From positions 290,651 through 354,650 of the forward strand of contig NZ_JAQSDC010000004.1 in NCBI RefSeq assembly GCF_029945705.1: a stretch of 64,000 nucleotides of DNA. The letters are read 5' to 3'. Under the pieces are notes generated by a model. The model did not search any database. It had not been told where the DNA came from and saw only the letters and a program-made list of their open reading frames with translations. This DNA is from Methylotenera sp. Its GTDB lineage: Bacteria; Pseudomonadota; Gammaproteobacteria; Burkholderiales; Methylophilaceae. This document shows, piece after piece, positions 36,534 through 44,548 of this stretch (its first letter is position 1; every line of letters starts with the position of its first letter). The position numbers were made by a program, and so were the translations under genes.

Positions 36534-37589
36534 TTGGCACCATCACCGAGCTCCTTTCTAATTCCACTACTAAATAGGCAAGATGGTAGAAAGCCCTCAT
36601 CTTGGCTGCCTGAACTTACTGGGTTAAGTCAGAGTTTTTTTAGAGCGGGTAGGCAGCCATCCAAGCGCATGGCTAATTTGATGGCCAAATTACCAGCTCA
36701 TGATTCAGGTCATTTTGAAAGCCTAATTTCCAATTATTTTAATAATGTAGAATTACCAATTCTTGCTTTAGCTAAACAAATTGACGCGCTAGACTTTGAA
36801 TTGATTGTTACATATGAAGTAAAATCATTCGTGGACTTAAAAAATAGCTTGCTAAATTGCAACTGGCTGAATAATGAAAATTATTGGTTTGAAGATAATC
36901 AGCCTAAAAATTATCTAAGAACAAAATTAGTAGATTCAGATAACTTCGATGATGCTTCGAAGCTATGCCAAAGAATATCTTTCAATATTTTTCTCTCGTT
37001 CTTGGCTGCGCTAGATATTACCTTTTGTTCTGAAGCTTTTGGTACTAAATTAAAGTTAAGACCACTATTTTTAGATTTAATACCATTAGCTAATTTTGAA
37101 ATGGACACTAATGCAAGCGAAATAAAACTACCCGTAAAAGATAGATTTAGATTGCCAAATAGACGGTTGTTAGAGTTAACACATGCTATTTTCTATTTTT
37201 CTAAAAATGATTATTGGCAAAAAAAAGCAGTAGGGCGTCAAGAGTTGGCTGAGAAAATGGAGTTTGATGAGTTTAATGATTTTGATGAAACTAGAATGGG
37301 TAACCTTTACGATGGTACAAAAAAACTAATGCTAGATGATTACGATAAGATACAACGGGATATTGCTAAAAATGTTGGGAAAAATAAAACCGTTGATACT
37401 TTTGCAGCTTTGCATTTAGCCGCTACTTTCTGGCTTAAGAGTTTTGTAACGATAGATTCAAAAAACAAAATAAAAGCAGTAATTTTATATGACGGAATTC
37501 TTTATAAAGAATTCTGGGACTTTCATCGCAAGGAGTGGACCAGTCAACTCAAAAGTGGTGATGCAGACTGGCCCTCATGGCTTAATTAG
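36534..37589 (+). CDS. Unrecognised 351-residue protein, start uncertain
   Basis: An AT-rich gene with no family I can name. The only start before residue 46 is a TTG at 36534 without a clear ribosome site; the first ATG is at 36669. The N-terminal part (LPELTGLSQSFFRAGRQPSKRMANLMAKL) looks like a short DNA-binding or zinc-free helix pattern, and the rest is Asp/Asn/Lys-rich and mostly helical (EFDEFNDFDETRMGNLYDGTKKLM). There are no membrane segments. The reading frame is open only from within the palindromic repeat upstream, so an N-terminal truncation by that repeat is possible. The context is toxin-antitoxin genes, so an abortive-infection or defence role is conceivable but unsupported. 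Confidence 0.55.
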   Translation: MAPSPSSFLIPLLNRQDGRKPSSWLPELTGLSQSFFRAGRQPSKRMANLMAKLPAHDSGHFESLISNYFNNVELPILALAKQIDALDFELIVTYEVKSFVDLKNSLLNCNWLNNENYWFEDNQPKNYLRTKLVDSDNFDDASKLCQRISFNIFLSFLAALDITFCSEAFGTKLKLRPLFLDLIPLANFEMDTNASEIKLPVKDRFRLPNRRLLELTHAIFYFSKNDYWQKKAVGRQELAEKMEFDEFNDFDETRMGNLYDGTKKLMLDDYDKIQRDIAKNVGKNKTVDTFAALHLAATFWLKSFVTIDSKNKIKAVILYDGILYKEFWDFHRKEWTSQLKSGDADWPSWLN

Positions 37590-37603
37590 TTATTTTTTGT
37601 AAC

Positions 37604-37723
37604 TTATTGAGCCTCTTGCGCCCAATCATCGGGTCTTTCATCAAAGTCGCGAGATTGCCAGTATGCATCATGTTCTGGGTTCAGTTGATTGGTATGGTTA
37701 TCTAAATCAGATTGTTTTGACAT
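37604..37723 (-). CDS. Very small conserved-looking protein (39 aa)
   Basis: A 39-residue ORF on the minus strand: start MSKQSDLDNHTNQLNPEHDA, end RDFDERPDDWAQEAQ. AAAGGAAAATAAC provides a ribosome site right before the ATG. It is acidic, with a Tyr-Trp pair in its middle. The composition and the strong start make it a credible gene, although it is too short for usual predictors. It follows another micro-gene (37725-37853) after one base, so the two are probably co-translated. Function is unknown. Confidence 0.6.
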   Translation of the reverse strand: MSKQSDLDNHTNQLNPEHDAYWQSRDFDERPDDWAQEAQ

Positions 37724-37724
37724 G

Positions 37725-37853
37725 TTATTTTCCTTTTGAAGGTGCGTTGCCACGGCCTGGACCAGATGGATTACCTGTTCTGCTTGGCCAGTTAGGGTTA
37801 CTAGGAGAGCTTGATGCTACTATGGTGTTTGTGGTAGTTAAATTTAATTTCAT
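37725..37853 (-). CDS. Very small Ser/Pro/Gly-rich protein (42 aa)
   Basis: A 42-residue ORF. The N-terminus is MKLNLTTTNTIVASSSPSN and the rest is basic and rich in Pro, Gly and Asn (NWPSRTGNPSGPGRGNAPSK). AAAGGAATTCAA precedes the ATG at 37853. Its last codons encode the ribosome site of the next micro-gene. It is probably unstructured. Function is unknown; an upstream in-frame ATG at 37958 would add 35 residues but has no ribosome site. Confidence 0.58.
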   Translation of the reverse strand: MKLNLTTTNTIVASSSPSNPNWPSRTGNPSGPGRGNAPSKGK

Positions 37854-37994
37854 TTGAATTCCTTTAAAAATTTTGTTATAAAACCAAATCAGAAATTGAT
37901 GTGGTGGCATTGATAATACTTGTTTGTTATTTTTCATATCGTCCAGAAATTTGCACAAAATGAATTATTATTATTATTTTTATAGATGCTATTG

Positions 37995-38558
37995 ATGAGT
38001 TATCCAATCGACCTTTCTAAAGCCTACCGCCTCCTAAACCACGGCCCCACAATCCTCATCTCCGCTCGTCACAACGGCAAACAAAACATCATGGCAGCGG
38101 CGTGGGCTTGTGCGCTGGATTTTGACCCACCTAAAATCACCGTGGTGATTGATAAAAGCGCTTATACCCGTGAGTTAATTGAGGCGGCTGGTACGTTTGC
38201 CATTAACGTGCCGTGTGTGGCGCAGGTGGATATTGTGCGTAAAGTGGGTACAACTTCTGGTCGTGATTTGCTTGATACCGATAAATTTGCGCAATATGGG
38301 TTAGAGACTTTTTCTGCCACTGAAATTGATGCGCCTTTGCTTAAAGGTTGCGTGGCGTGGTTAGAGTGTAAGCTTATCCCCGAGCCGCATAATCAAAATA
38401 CTTACGATTTATTCATTGCTGAAGTAGTTGCGGCGCATGCGGATGAACGTGTTTTTTCTGATGGTCATTGGCATTTTGAAGGTCATGATGAGCTACGCAC
38501 CATACACCACATTGCGGGTGGGGCGTTTTTTATTACTGGCGCGGCCATTCAGGCTTAG
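37995..38558 (+). CDS. Flavin reductase family protein
   Basis: A 187-residue FMN-binding split-barrel protein. It has TILISARHNGKQNIMAAAW (about 18-36), ALDFDPPKITVVIDK and ETAGTFAINVP-like segments (about 63-72), typical of the flavin reductase/DIM6 family. It supplies reduced flavin or acts on small substrates. I prefer the ATG at 37995 (MSYPIDLSKAYRLLNHGP) over the ATG at 37986. The XRE-type regulator follows after 9 bases, suggesting co-transcription. Confidence 0.87.
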   Translation: MSYPIDLSKAYRLLNHGPTILISARHNGKQNIMAAAWACALDFDPPKITVVIDKSAYTRELIEAAGTFAINVPCVAQVDIVRKVGTTSGRDLLDTDKFAQYGLETFSATEIDAPLLKGCVAWLECKLIPEPHNQNTYDLFIAEVVAAHADERVFSDGHWHFEGHDELRTIHHIAGGAFFITGAAIQA

Positions 38559-38567
38559 ATAGCAATC

Positions 38568-39314
38568 ATGCAGCAAACACCGTTACTGATTGCTACCCTT
38601 AAAAAGGCGCTTAAAGCTAATAATGTGACTTACAAAATCTTGGCGGATAAGCTGGGGATGAGTGAGTCAAGCATTAAGCGTATTTTTGCTGAAGAGAGTT
38701 TGTCCTTGCAGCGTTTAGAGCAAATTTGCGCGCTGATTAATATCGATTTATCTGACTTAGTGCAGATGATGAACCGTGATAAACCTCGTATTAGTGAGCT
38801 AACCGAGGAACAAGAAAAGGTCGCGGCGGCGGATATGCGTTTGCTTGGTGTGGCGTTTTTAGTGGTAAATGGCTGGGCGTTTGACAACATTTTGGCGCAC
38901 TATCCTATTAACCCTGCGGACTTGGTGCATTACTTGTTGGTGCTGGATAAGTTAAGGGTGATTGATTTAGAGCCTAACAACCGCATTCGATTGCTAATTT
39001 CGCCTAATTTCTCGTGGCGCAAAAATGGGCCAATTCAACGTGCGCTCAGTCAAACAGTACAAAAAGACTTTATGGAAGGCGATATTGAAAGCGCAGGCGG
39101 TCAGCAACAGTTTGTGTCTGGCATGCTCTCTGCCGCTTCTAGTGATGAGATTTCCAAACACTTAGACCGTCTAAGTCGGCTATTTAATGAACTTAAACAC
39201 CAAGATCAGCGCTTGCCTTTGAGTCAACGTACTGGCTTTAGCATGGCAACCACAATGCGGCCATGGCGTGATGGTTTATTAGCATCCATGATTAAAAAAA
39301 CTGACAGCCAATAG
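38568..39314 (+). CDS. XRE-type helix-turn-helix transcriptional regulator
   Basis: A 248-residue protein. The N-terminal HTH (LKKALKANNVTYKILADKLGMSESSIKRIF, about 10-39) is Cro/CI-like. The remaining about 180 residues form a helical domain seen in other proteobacterial regulators of this size; the ligand is unknown. It is in line with the flavin reductase gene and may control it or the desaturase downstream. Confidence 0.83.
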   Translation: MQQTPLLIATLKKALKANNVTYKILADKLGMSESSIKRIFAEESLSLQRLEQICALINIDLSDLVQMMNRDKPRISELTEEQEKVAAADMRLLGVAFLVVNGWAFDNILAHYPINPADLVHYLLVLDKLRVIDLEPNNRIRLLISPNFSWRKNGPIQRALSQTVQKDFMEGDIESAGGQQQFVSGMLSAASSDEISKHLDRLSRLFNELKHQDQRLPLSQRTGFSMATTMRPWRDGLLASMIKKTDSQ

Positions 39315-39487
39315 ATTTAACTCACTTCGTTATTAACTTAACTCTTAGTTTCACCAACTAGCGCACTGTGTAGCTCTCCTTTTGGTATTGTTATTCAGTA
39401 CTTATATGCATCAGTCTTGTAGATAAAGTATCTTATAAATACACTTCAATTGCTCTCATTTGAGAGTTTTAAATTTGGAGTGTTGAA

Positions 39488-40024
39488 ATGCTAATTGCCA
39501 TTAAGGTCTTATTGCTTACATTGTTGGCAGACTTTGTTTCTGGTTTTATTCATTGGCTAGAAGATGTTTATGCAAAGCCTGGTATGCGTTTTATTCACCA
39601 GATTGCAGTCGATAACCAATTGCACCACACGCGCCCGCGCGAATTTCTTAAAAAGAATTGGTGGCATAGTTCATGGGATATTGTTTTAGCTTGTGTTGTG
39701 CTGATAGCCAGCACTTGGTGGTTTAATACGTTGAGTTGGGAAGTTGTGCTGTTTTCAGTGTTAATTACCAACGCTAACCAAATTCATAAATGGTCGCATC
39801 AAAACCCTTTAGAAAAGCCTGCCATCGTTAAATGGCTGCAAGCCACAAATATTTTGCAAGGTCCTCGCCAACACGGTAAACACCATAGCGGTGAGAAAAA
39901 TACGCATTATTGCGTGATGACTAATGTATTAAATCCTCTTCTAGAAAAAATACATTTTTGGCGTGGGCTAGAAAACTTACTCAGCAAAATTTACGCAGCT
40001 TTACTTGCGCTTAACTTAAATTAA
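39488..40024 (+). CDS. CarF/TMEM189-type lipid desaturase (Kua family)
   Basis: A 178-residue membrane protein of the lipid desaturase family that includes CarF of Myxococcus and human TMEM189, which make the vinyl-ether bond of plasmalogens. The full His set is visible: H22 in GFIHWLED, H46-H47 in QLHHTRPREF, H100 and H104 in QIHKWSHQ, H129, H132 and H133 in RQHGKHH, and H140 in THYCVMTN. Four hydrophobic helices lie at about 4-20, 64-80, 82-96 and 158-175. GGAG lies 8 bases before the ATG. Whether this organism makes ether lipids is unknown, so the substrate remains open. Confidence 0.85.
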   Translation: MLIAIKVLLLTLLADFVSGFIHWLEDVYAKPGMRFIHQIAVDNQLHHTRPREFLKKNWWHSSWDIVLACVVLIASTWWFNTLSWEVVLFSVLITNANQIHKWSHQNPLEKPAIVKWLQATNILQGPRQHGKHHSGEKNTHYCVMTNVLNPLLEKIHFWRGLENLLSKIYAALLALNLN

Positions 40025-40104
40025 CGTGGCTCTGCCTATAATGGTTTGCATATCGAGAGGCCAGCAGAATCAATTAAGTTGACCTAAATAAATGAGGAGT
40101 CATC

Positions 40105-40596
40105 ATGAAAACCAAACAAATGAACGTTAACTCTCTGTTAGCCGCTGTAGTATTTTCTGTTGCAAGTATGAGTTTATCTAACAATGCATTGGCAGATTCA
40201 TTTCCATTTAGCGCAACGCCTATTACTGCAACTGCTGCTGTAAAAGCAACGCCGACACCATCGTCACCAAAGCTGAGTGTTAAGAATGTTGATGTGGATG
40301 CATTTAGCTTTCCATTCTTGCAAGGCGTAGCGCTGACAGCCGAGCAACGTGGTGCGTTTTCACAAATTTTAAATAAACAAATGCCCGTAATTAGCTCAAA
40401 TATTGAAGCGATTGAATACGCACGTAGTTTGCTGCGTGATATGGCGCTAGCAAAAACTTACGATGAAACGATTGCCAATATTGCTGCAGATAGTATTGCC
40501 AATGGCACAGCCAAGCTTGCAGTATTGCAGGCTGAGCGTGAATATCAAGTGTTAGCTTTGTTAACGCCAGAGCAGGTTAGCGAGTTAAGAAAGTAA
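40105..40596 (+). CDS. LTxxQ-motif (Spy/CpxP-like) periplasmic protein
   Basis: A 163-residue protein with a long signal peptide (cleaved near ALA-D, about residue 31). After a Pro/Thr-rich stretch come two LTxxQ-type motifs: LTAEQ near 95-99 and LTPEQ near 155-159, with helices between them, the signature of Spy/CpxP-type periplasmic chaperones or metal sensors. AGGAG precedes the ATG. It is likely a single gene, with a terminator at 40701-40732. Confidence 0.75.
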   Translation: MKTKQMNVNSLLAAVVFSVASMSLSNNALADSFPFSATPITATAAVKATPTPSSPKLSVKNVDVDAFSFPFLQGVALTAEQRGAFSQILNKQMPVISSNIEAIEYARSLLRDMALAKTYDETIANIAADSIANGTAKLAVLQAEREYQVLALLTPEQVSELRK

Positions 40597-40700
40597 GAGT
40601 GAATGTTGATATAAAGCAGTTGGTATGAAGCTAATGTAGTTTAACTGATGTAGTTTTTTGCACCGATCCCCTTGAGTTAGCCTTAATAAGCTGCTCCTTC

Positions 40701-40732
40701 GCGCACCTAGTTGTTTTAGGTGCGCTTTTTTT
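40701..40732 (+). terminator. Intrinsic terminator after the LTxxQ gene
   Basis: GCGCACCTA-GTTGTTT-TAGGTGCGC followed by seven T. A strong stem located 105 bases after the stop codon. Confidence 0.9.
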
Positions 40733-40819
40733 GACTATTTTTGCTCCGCAAAGCTAACATATTAGTGCAGGCTGGCATTACAATGGTTCGAATTATTCAT
40801 TTGTAGCCATTAATAGATT

Positions 40820-41920
40820 ATGAAAAAACCTCGCTTATCTCGCCGTAAAAAACATCGTGTCAGTAAAATCGGCTTGCCGCCAGGTGCGCTGGTTTATGTG
40901 GGGGATGCCGATACTAAAAACCTAGCCAAACCTAAAGTCAGCAAGATTATTTATGATGCCAGCGGTTTGGTTGAGTGTGAGTTATTCACTGACGACCTCG
41001 CTAACTTTAAACGCGATGATAGTAAGAAGATTTGGCTCAATGTGCATGGGGTGCATGATGCTGCGTTGATTAAGCAAGTAGGCGATTTGTTTCGTCTGCA
41101 TCCTTTAGTGATTGAGGACATTCTTAACACTGAGCAACGCCCGAAAATTGATGAGTTTGACGAGTATATTTTTTTAGAAACGCGGCTGTTTTATTATCAT
41201 GCAGAAAGCATGTCGACTAGCTCAGAACAAATTAGCTTGGTGTTAGGGCATAACTTTCTACTGACATTTCAAGAGCGTTCAACAGGCGCATTTGAGCCCA
41301 TACGCGAGCGCTTACGTGCAACCCGTGCGCCGATTCGAGATTTAGGCGTGGACTATCTTGCCTATGCTTTGTTGGATAGCGTAGTGGATCGATATTTTAG
41401 TGTGTTGGAAGAGGTGAGCGACGCGAGTGAGATATTAGAGGAAGAGCTTTTTAAAAGCCCAACCAATGCAGAGCTGCACAGTATTCATCAGCTTAAACAC
41501 TCTAGCATTGAATTGAGGCGCGCAGTATGGCCATTGCGTGAGGTGATTAATTGCTTGGCGCGCAACGAAAAAGGCTTTTTTAAGCCTGCCACCATGCCGT
41601 ATTTGCGCGACGTGTATGACCATACCGTTAACTTTATTGAGTCGCTAGAGTCGATACGCGATACGCTGAGCGGCATGATGGATATTTACATGGCCAGCGT
41701 GAGTCAGCGCGTGAACTTGGAGCTTCGCGCCTTAACCGTAGTGGCTATGCTGTTTATGCCCGCTACCTTAATTGCAGGTATCTTTGGCATGAACTTTAGG
41801 CATATGCCTTGGACAGACCATGACAACGGCTTTTGGTATGCCCTTGCTATTATGACTGGCATTGCGCTGGTGATGATTTTGATATTTTGGCGCAGACAAT
41901 GGTTGAGTAGTAAGTCTTAA
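40820..41920 (+). CDS. corA: CorA-family magnesium/cobalt transporter
   Basis: A 366-residue CorA. A large cytoplasmic N-terminal domain is followed by two C-terminal membrane helices; the pore signature GMN occurs in IAGIFGMNFRHMPW (about 322-335). The N-terminal Lys/Arg-rich tail is slightly longer than in E. coli. Full length and intact. It probably has its own promoter after the upstream terminator. Confidence 0.93.
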   Translation: MKKPRLSRRKKHRVSKIGLPPGALVYVGDADTKNLAKPKVSKIIYDASGLVECELFTDDLANFKRDDSKKIWLNVHGVHDAALIKQVGDLFRLHPLVIEDILNTEQRPKIDEFDEYIFLETRLFYYHAESMSTSSEQISLVLGHNFLLTFQERSTGAFEPIRERLRATRAPIRDLGVDYLAYALLDSVVDRYFSVLEEVSDASEILEEELFKSPTNAELHSIHQLKHSSIELRRAVWPLREVINCLARNEKGFFKPATMPYLRDVYDHTVNFIESLESIRDTLSGMMDIYMASVSQRVNLELRALTVVAMLFMPATLIAGIFGMNFRHMPWTDHDNGFWYALAIMTGIALVMILIFWRRQWLSSKS

Positions 41921-41926
41921 TTAAAG

Positions 41927-42469
41927 TTAACCTTTAATTAAAGCTGCATACTTAGCACGAATTTTTGCCGCTTTCGGTGCTGCCACCGCCATGCAATAAG
42001 GGTTACCTGGATTTTTATCAAAGTAATATTGATGATAATCTTCAGCCGGATAAAAAGTCTCAGCAGCGTTAATTTGTGTCACGATAGGTGCGCCATAAAT
42101 CTGCGCTTCATTAAACTCTGTAATCATTTTCGCGACCGCATCATGTTGCGCTTGATTTTGGCAAAACACCGCTGAACGGTATTGCGTGCCAACATCATTG
42201 CCTTGGCGATTGGGCGTAGTTGGGTCGTGGCTGACTAAGAACACTTCAAGTAAAGTTTCAAAACTCACTATATCTGCATCAAAGGTCATTTTGATGCCTT
42301 CTGCATGACCTGTATCACCATTACAAATAGTTTTGTAGGTTGGATCAGGCGTGTGTCCGCCAATGTAGCCAGACTCTACCTTGCTTACGCCTTTTAGCTG
42401 GCTGAACACTGGCTCTGTGCACCAAAAACAGCCGCCTGCGAAAATTGCAATTTGTTCATTACTCATCAT
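41927..42469 (-). CDS. msrA: Peptide-methionine (S)-S-oxide reductase MsrA
   Basis: A 180-residue enzyme that repairs oxidised methionine. The catalytic Cys lies in GGCFWCTEPVF (about 12-22), and YHQYYFDKNPGNPYC (about 145-159) provides the resolving Cys near the C-terminus. Standard length. It converges with corA with only 6 bases between stops, without a visible terminator. Confidence 0.95.
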   Translation of the reverse strand: MMSNEQIAIFAGGCFWCTEPVFSQLKGVSKVESGYIGGHTPDPTYKTICNGDTGHAEGIKMTFDADIVSFETLLEVFLVSHDPTTPNRQGNDVGTQYRSAVFCQNQAQHDAVAKMITEFNEAQIYGAPIVTQINAAETFYPAEDYHQYYFDKNPGNPYCMAVAAPKAAKIRAKYAALIKG

Positions 42470-42611
42470 GTACTACCTTTAAAGTTATTTTCATCTCGTT
42501 AAAATTGAGTGGTTCTTAAAACTTATTACAAAGCTAGGGGGAATATACACATAAAAATCATACAGTTGCTAGATCTATCTTGCTTATCATATTTCAACTT
42601 TAAGTAGGATC

Positions 42612-42627
42612 TAGTCTAACTGGACTA
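42612..42627. promoter_or_regulatory. TAGTC-N6-GACTA palindrome upstream of PEP-CTERM operon
   Basis: TAGTCTAACTGGACTA, 99 bases before the start at 42727. It matches the site at 16126-16141 in 14 of 16 bases, at nearly the same distance from a PEP-CTERM gene. See that entry for interpretation. Confidence 0.65.
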
Positions 42628-42726
42628 CTTTAGAAATTCTAAGTGGTCACAATTCACCTGTAGTTTGAATGTACTTTGAAATTAAGTTTATCAAATCGTT
42701 CAATATTCAAACTATAGGAATCGCAA

Positions 42727-43398
42727 ATGAAACAATCATTATCACTTATGGGGTTAGCCATATTATCCTTAATCACTGTTCAGGCAAATGCTGCGGTGTT
42801 AATTACTGAAGTCGCACCTTGGGGTAGTGGTAATGCTCCTTATGCTACTGATTGGTTTGAACTCACCAACACAGGTTCTGCAGTGGTGAATATATCAGGT
42901 TGGAAAATGGATGATAACTCTAACTCATTCGCTTCTGCTACTAGCCTTATTGGCATTACTAGCATCGCCGCTGGTGAATCTGTTATTTTTACTGAGAGCG
43001 CAGCTAGTGCGAGTTTTCTTAGCACTTGGTTTGGCTCAAAAATACCAGCAGGTTTGCAAATTGGTAACTATACAGGTGCTGGTGTTGGTTTAAGCGCCAC
43101 CGCTGATGCTGTTAATATTTATAACGCCAGCGGTGTGCTACAAGCCAATGTGACGTTTGCTGCCTCAGATGCAATTGCTCCATATCAAACTTTCGACAAC
43201 GCTACGGGCTTAAATAACACAGCCATTTCAACTTTAAGCGTGGTTGGTATAAACGGCGCGTTTGTAGCGTCAAACGATGTGAGTGAAATCGGTTCACCAG
43301 GCAGAATCGCCGCAGCTGTACCAGAGGCTGACTCTTACGCTATGTTGTTAGTTGGCCTAGGTTTAATGGGCTTTATCTCACGCAGACGTAAAGGCTAA
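42727..43398 (+). CDS. Lamin-tail-domain PEP-CTERM protein
   Basis: A 223-residue exported protein. After the signal peptide (cleaved near ANA, residue 22) comes a lamin-tail-like Ig domain (VLITEVAPWGS, DWFELTNTGSAVVNISGWKMDD, about 24-70). The C-terminus has VPEADSYAMLLVGLGLMGF plus Arg-Arg-Arg, a variant PEP-CTERM signal (PEA instead of PEP). It is followed after 6 bases by a second PEP-CTERM gene, forming a two-gene operon. Confidence 0.87.
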   Translation: MKQSLSLMGLAILSLITVQANAAVLITEVAPWGSGNAPYATDWFELTNTGSAVVNISGWKMDDNSNSFASATSLIGITSIAAGESVIFTESAASASFLSTWFGSKIPAGLQIGNYTGAGVGLSATADAVNIYNASGVLQANVTFAASDAIAPYQTFDNATGLNNTAISTLSVVGINGAFVASNDVSEIGSPGRIAAAVPEADSYAMLLVGLGLMGFISRRRKG

Positions 43399-43404
43399 CT
43401 CATC

Positions 43405-44436
43405 ATGAAAATATCACAAATAATTTTAGCGCTTGCAGCTTCATTTTCTATATCTGCACAGGCAGCAAACTCCATCAATCTGGCCAACTATAGTGTTAGC
43501 GGCACTTACGCACTTGATATTTTAGGTGGCGCAACTGGGGCAATTTCTGGTCTTGAGGGTTCTGCAATCACTTATGCGCAAGACCGCAACTCACTTTTCT
43601 TTGTTGGTGATGAAGGCACAGGCGTTATCGAAATTTCGAAAACTGGTACAACGCTTGGTAATAATTTCTTTGATTGGACAGGGACTGGTAGCACCAAGCA
43701 TGACACTGAGGGCTTAACTTATTTAGGTAATGGTCAATTAGTGGTAGGCGAGGAGCGCTTGCAAGACGCTTATAGCTTCAGTTATGTGAATGGTGGCACC
43801 GTGACACTAAAAAACAATTTCGTGTCGATGAGCAATACTGCGGTGGGTAATAACGGTATGGAGGGTATTAGCTACGACTCTCGTAATGGTAGTTTTGTGA
43901 CCATCAAACAGCAATCTCCAGAAAATGTGCTTTCTGGAAACCTGACTTTTGCGGCTGCAACAGGTATTCCACCAACGACTTCTGGTGACGGATCGTCGCC
44001 TGCAGGTGGCGGTACTTCAACAGTAACCAATTTGTTTAATCCTGCATTATTGGGGTTATCAAGTCTATCAGATGTCCAAACGCTTTCTGGCGTGAGTGCA
44101 CTTTCTGGCACATCTGGCGCAGACAATTTACTTTTTCTGAGCTTGGGTTCTAAGAGGCTTGTTGAAGCTGACCGATTAGGCAATATATTAAGTAGCTTTG
44201 ATCTGTCTAATGTCTTGCCGCACAATGCCATTGAAGGCGTGACTATTGATGAAAATGGTACGATCTATCTAGTTGCTGAGCAGGTACAAGACTCAACAGC
44301 ATTGGCTGGTGAGAAATCACAGCTGATTATATTAAGCGCTACGGCACCAGTACCAGAGCCTGAAACATACGCCATGCTTTTGGTTGGATTGGGAATAATG
44401 GGCGCATTCGCTCGTCGTAAAAATAAACAAGCTTAA
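43405..44436 (+). CDS. SdiA-regulated/phytase-like beta-propeller PEP-CTERM protein
   Basis: A 343-residue exported protein with a signal peptide (AQA near residue 20). The body has repeated propeller-like strands (GLEGSAITYAQDRNSLFFVGDEGTG, HDTEGLTYLGNGQLVVGEER, HNAIEGVTIDENGTIYLVAE), as in SdiA-regulated and esterase-like phytase families. The C-terminus carries VPEPETYAMLLVGLGIMG and Arg-Arg. It probably binds or cleaves an extracellular substrate in the polysaccharide matrix; activity is not shown. Confidence 0.82.
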   Translation: MKISQIILALAASFSISAQAANSINLANYSVSGTYALDILGGATGAISGLEGSAITYAQDRNSLFFVGDEGTGVIEISKTGTTLGNNFFDWTGTGSTKHDTEGLTYLGNGQLVVGEERLQDAYSFSYVNGGTVTLKNNFVSMSNTAVGNNGMEGISYDSRNGSFVTIKQQSPENVLSGNLTFAAATGIPPTTSGDGSSPAGGGTSTVTNLFNPALLGLSSLSDVQTLSGVSALSGTSGADNLLFLSLGSKRLVEADRLGNILSSFDLSNVLPHNAIEGVTIDENGTIYLVAEQVQDSTALAGEKSQLIILSATAPVPEPETYAMLLVGLGIMGAFARRKNKQA

Positions 44437-44449
44437 ATTGAGTTTGTAT

Positions 44450-44482
44450 TAAAAAATGGGAGCTTAGGCTCCCGTTTTTTTA
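44450..44482 (+). terminator. Intrinsic terminator after PEP-CTERM operon
   Basis: AAAAAATGGGAGC-TTAG-GCTCCCGTTTTTTT: a stable hairpin with a T run, 14 bases after the stop. Confidence 0.92.
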
Positions 44483-44548
44483 ATACTAGTTTTTAAGCGT
44501 TAATAAATCAGCGTATCATTTTGCGATGATTATTATGTTTAATAAACC

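Noticed and set aside
37663..37857. Plus-strand ORF of 64 residues
   Set aside because: It runs antisense to the two micro-genes at 37604-37853, which have far better ribosome sites; the plus frame has none and its composition looks accidental.
42628..42726. Sigma-54 promoter for the PEP-CTERM operon
   Set aside because: I looked for a GG-N10-GC pattern between the palindrome and the start codon; none with acceptable flanks is present. The same holds for 16034-16125.
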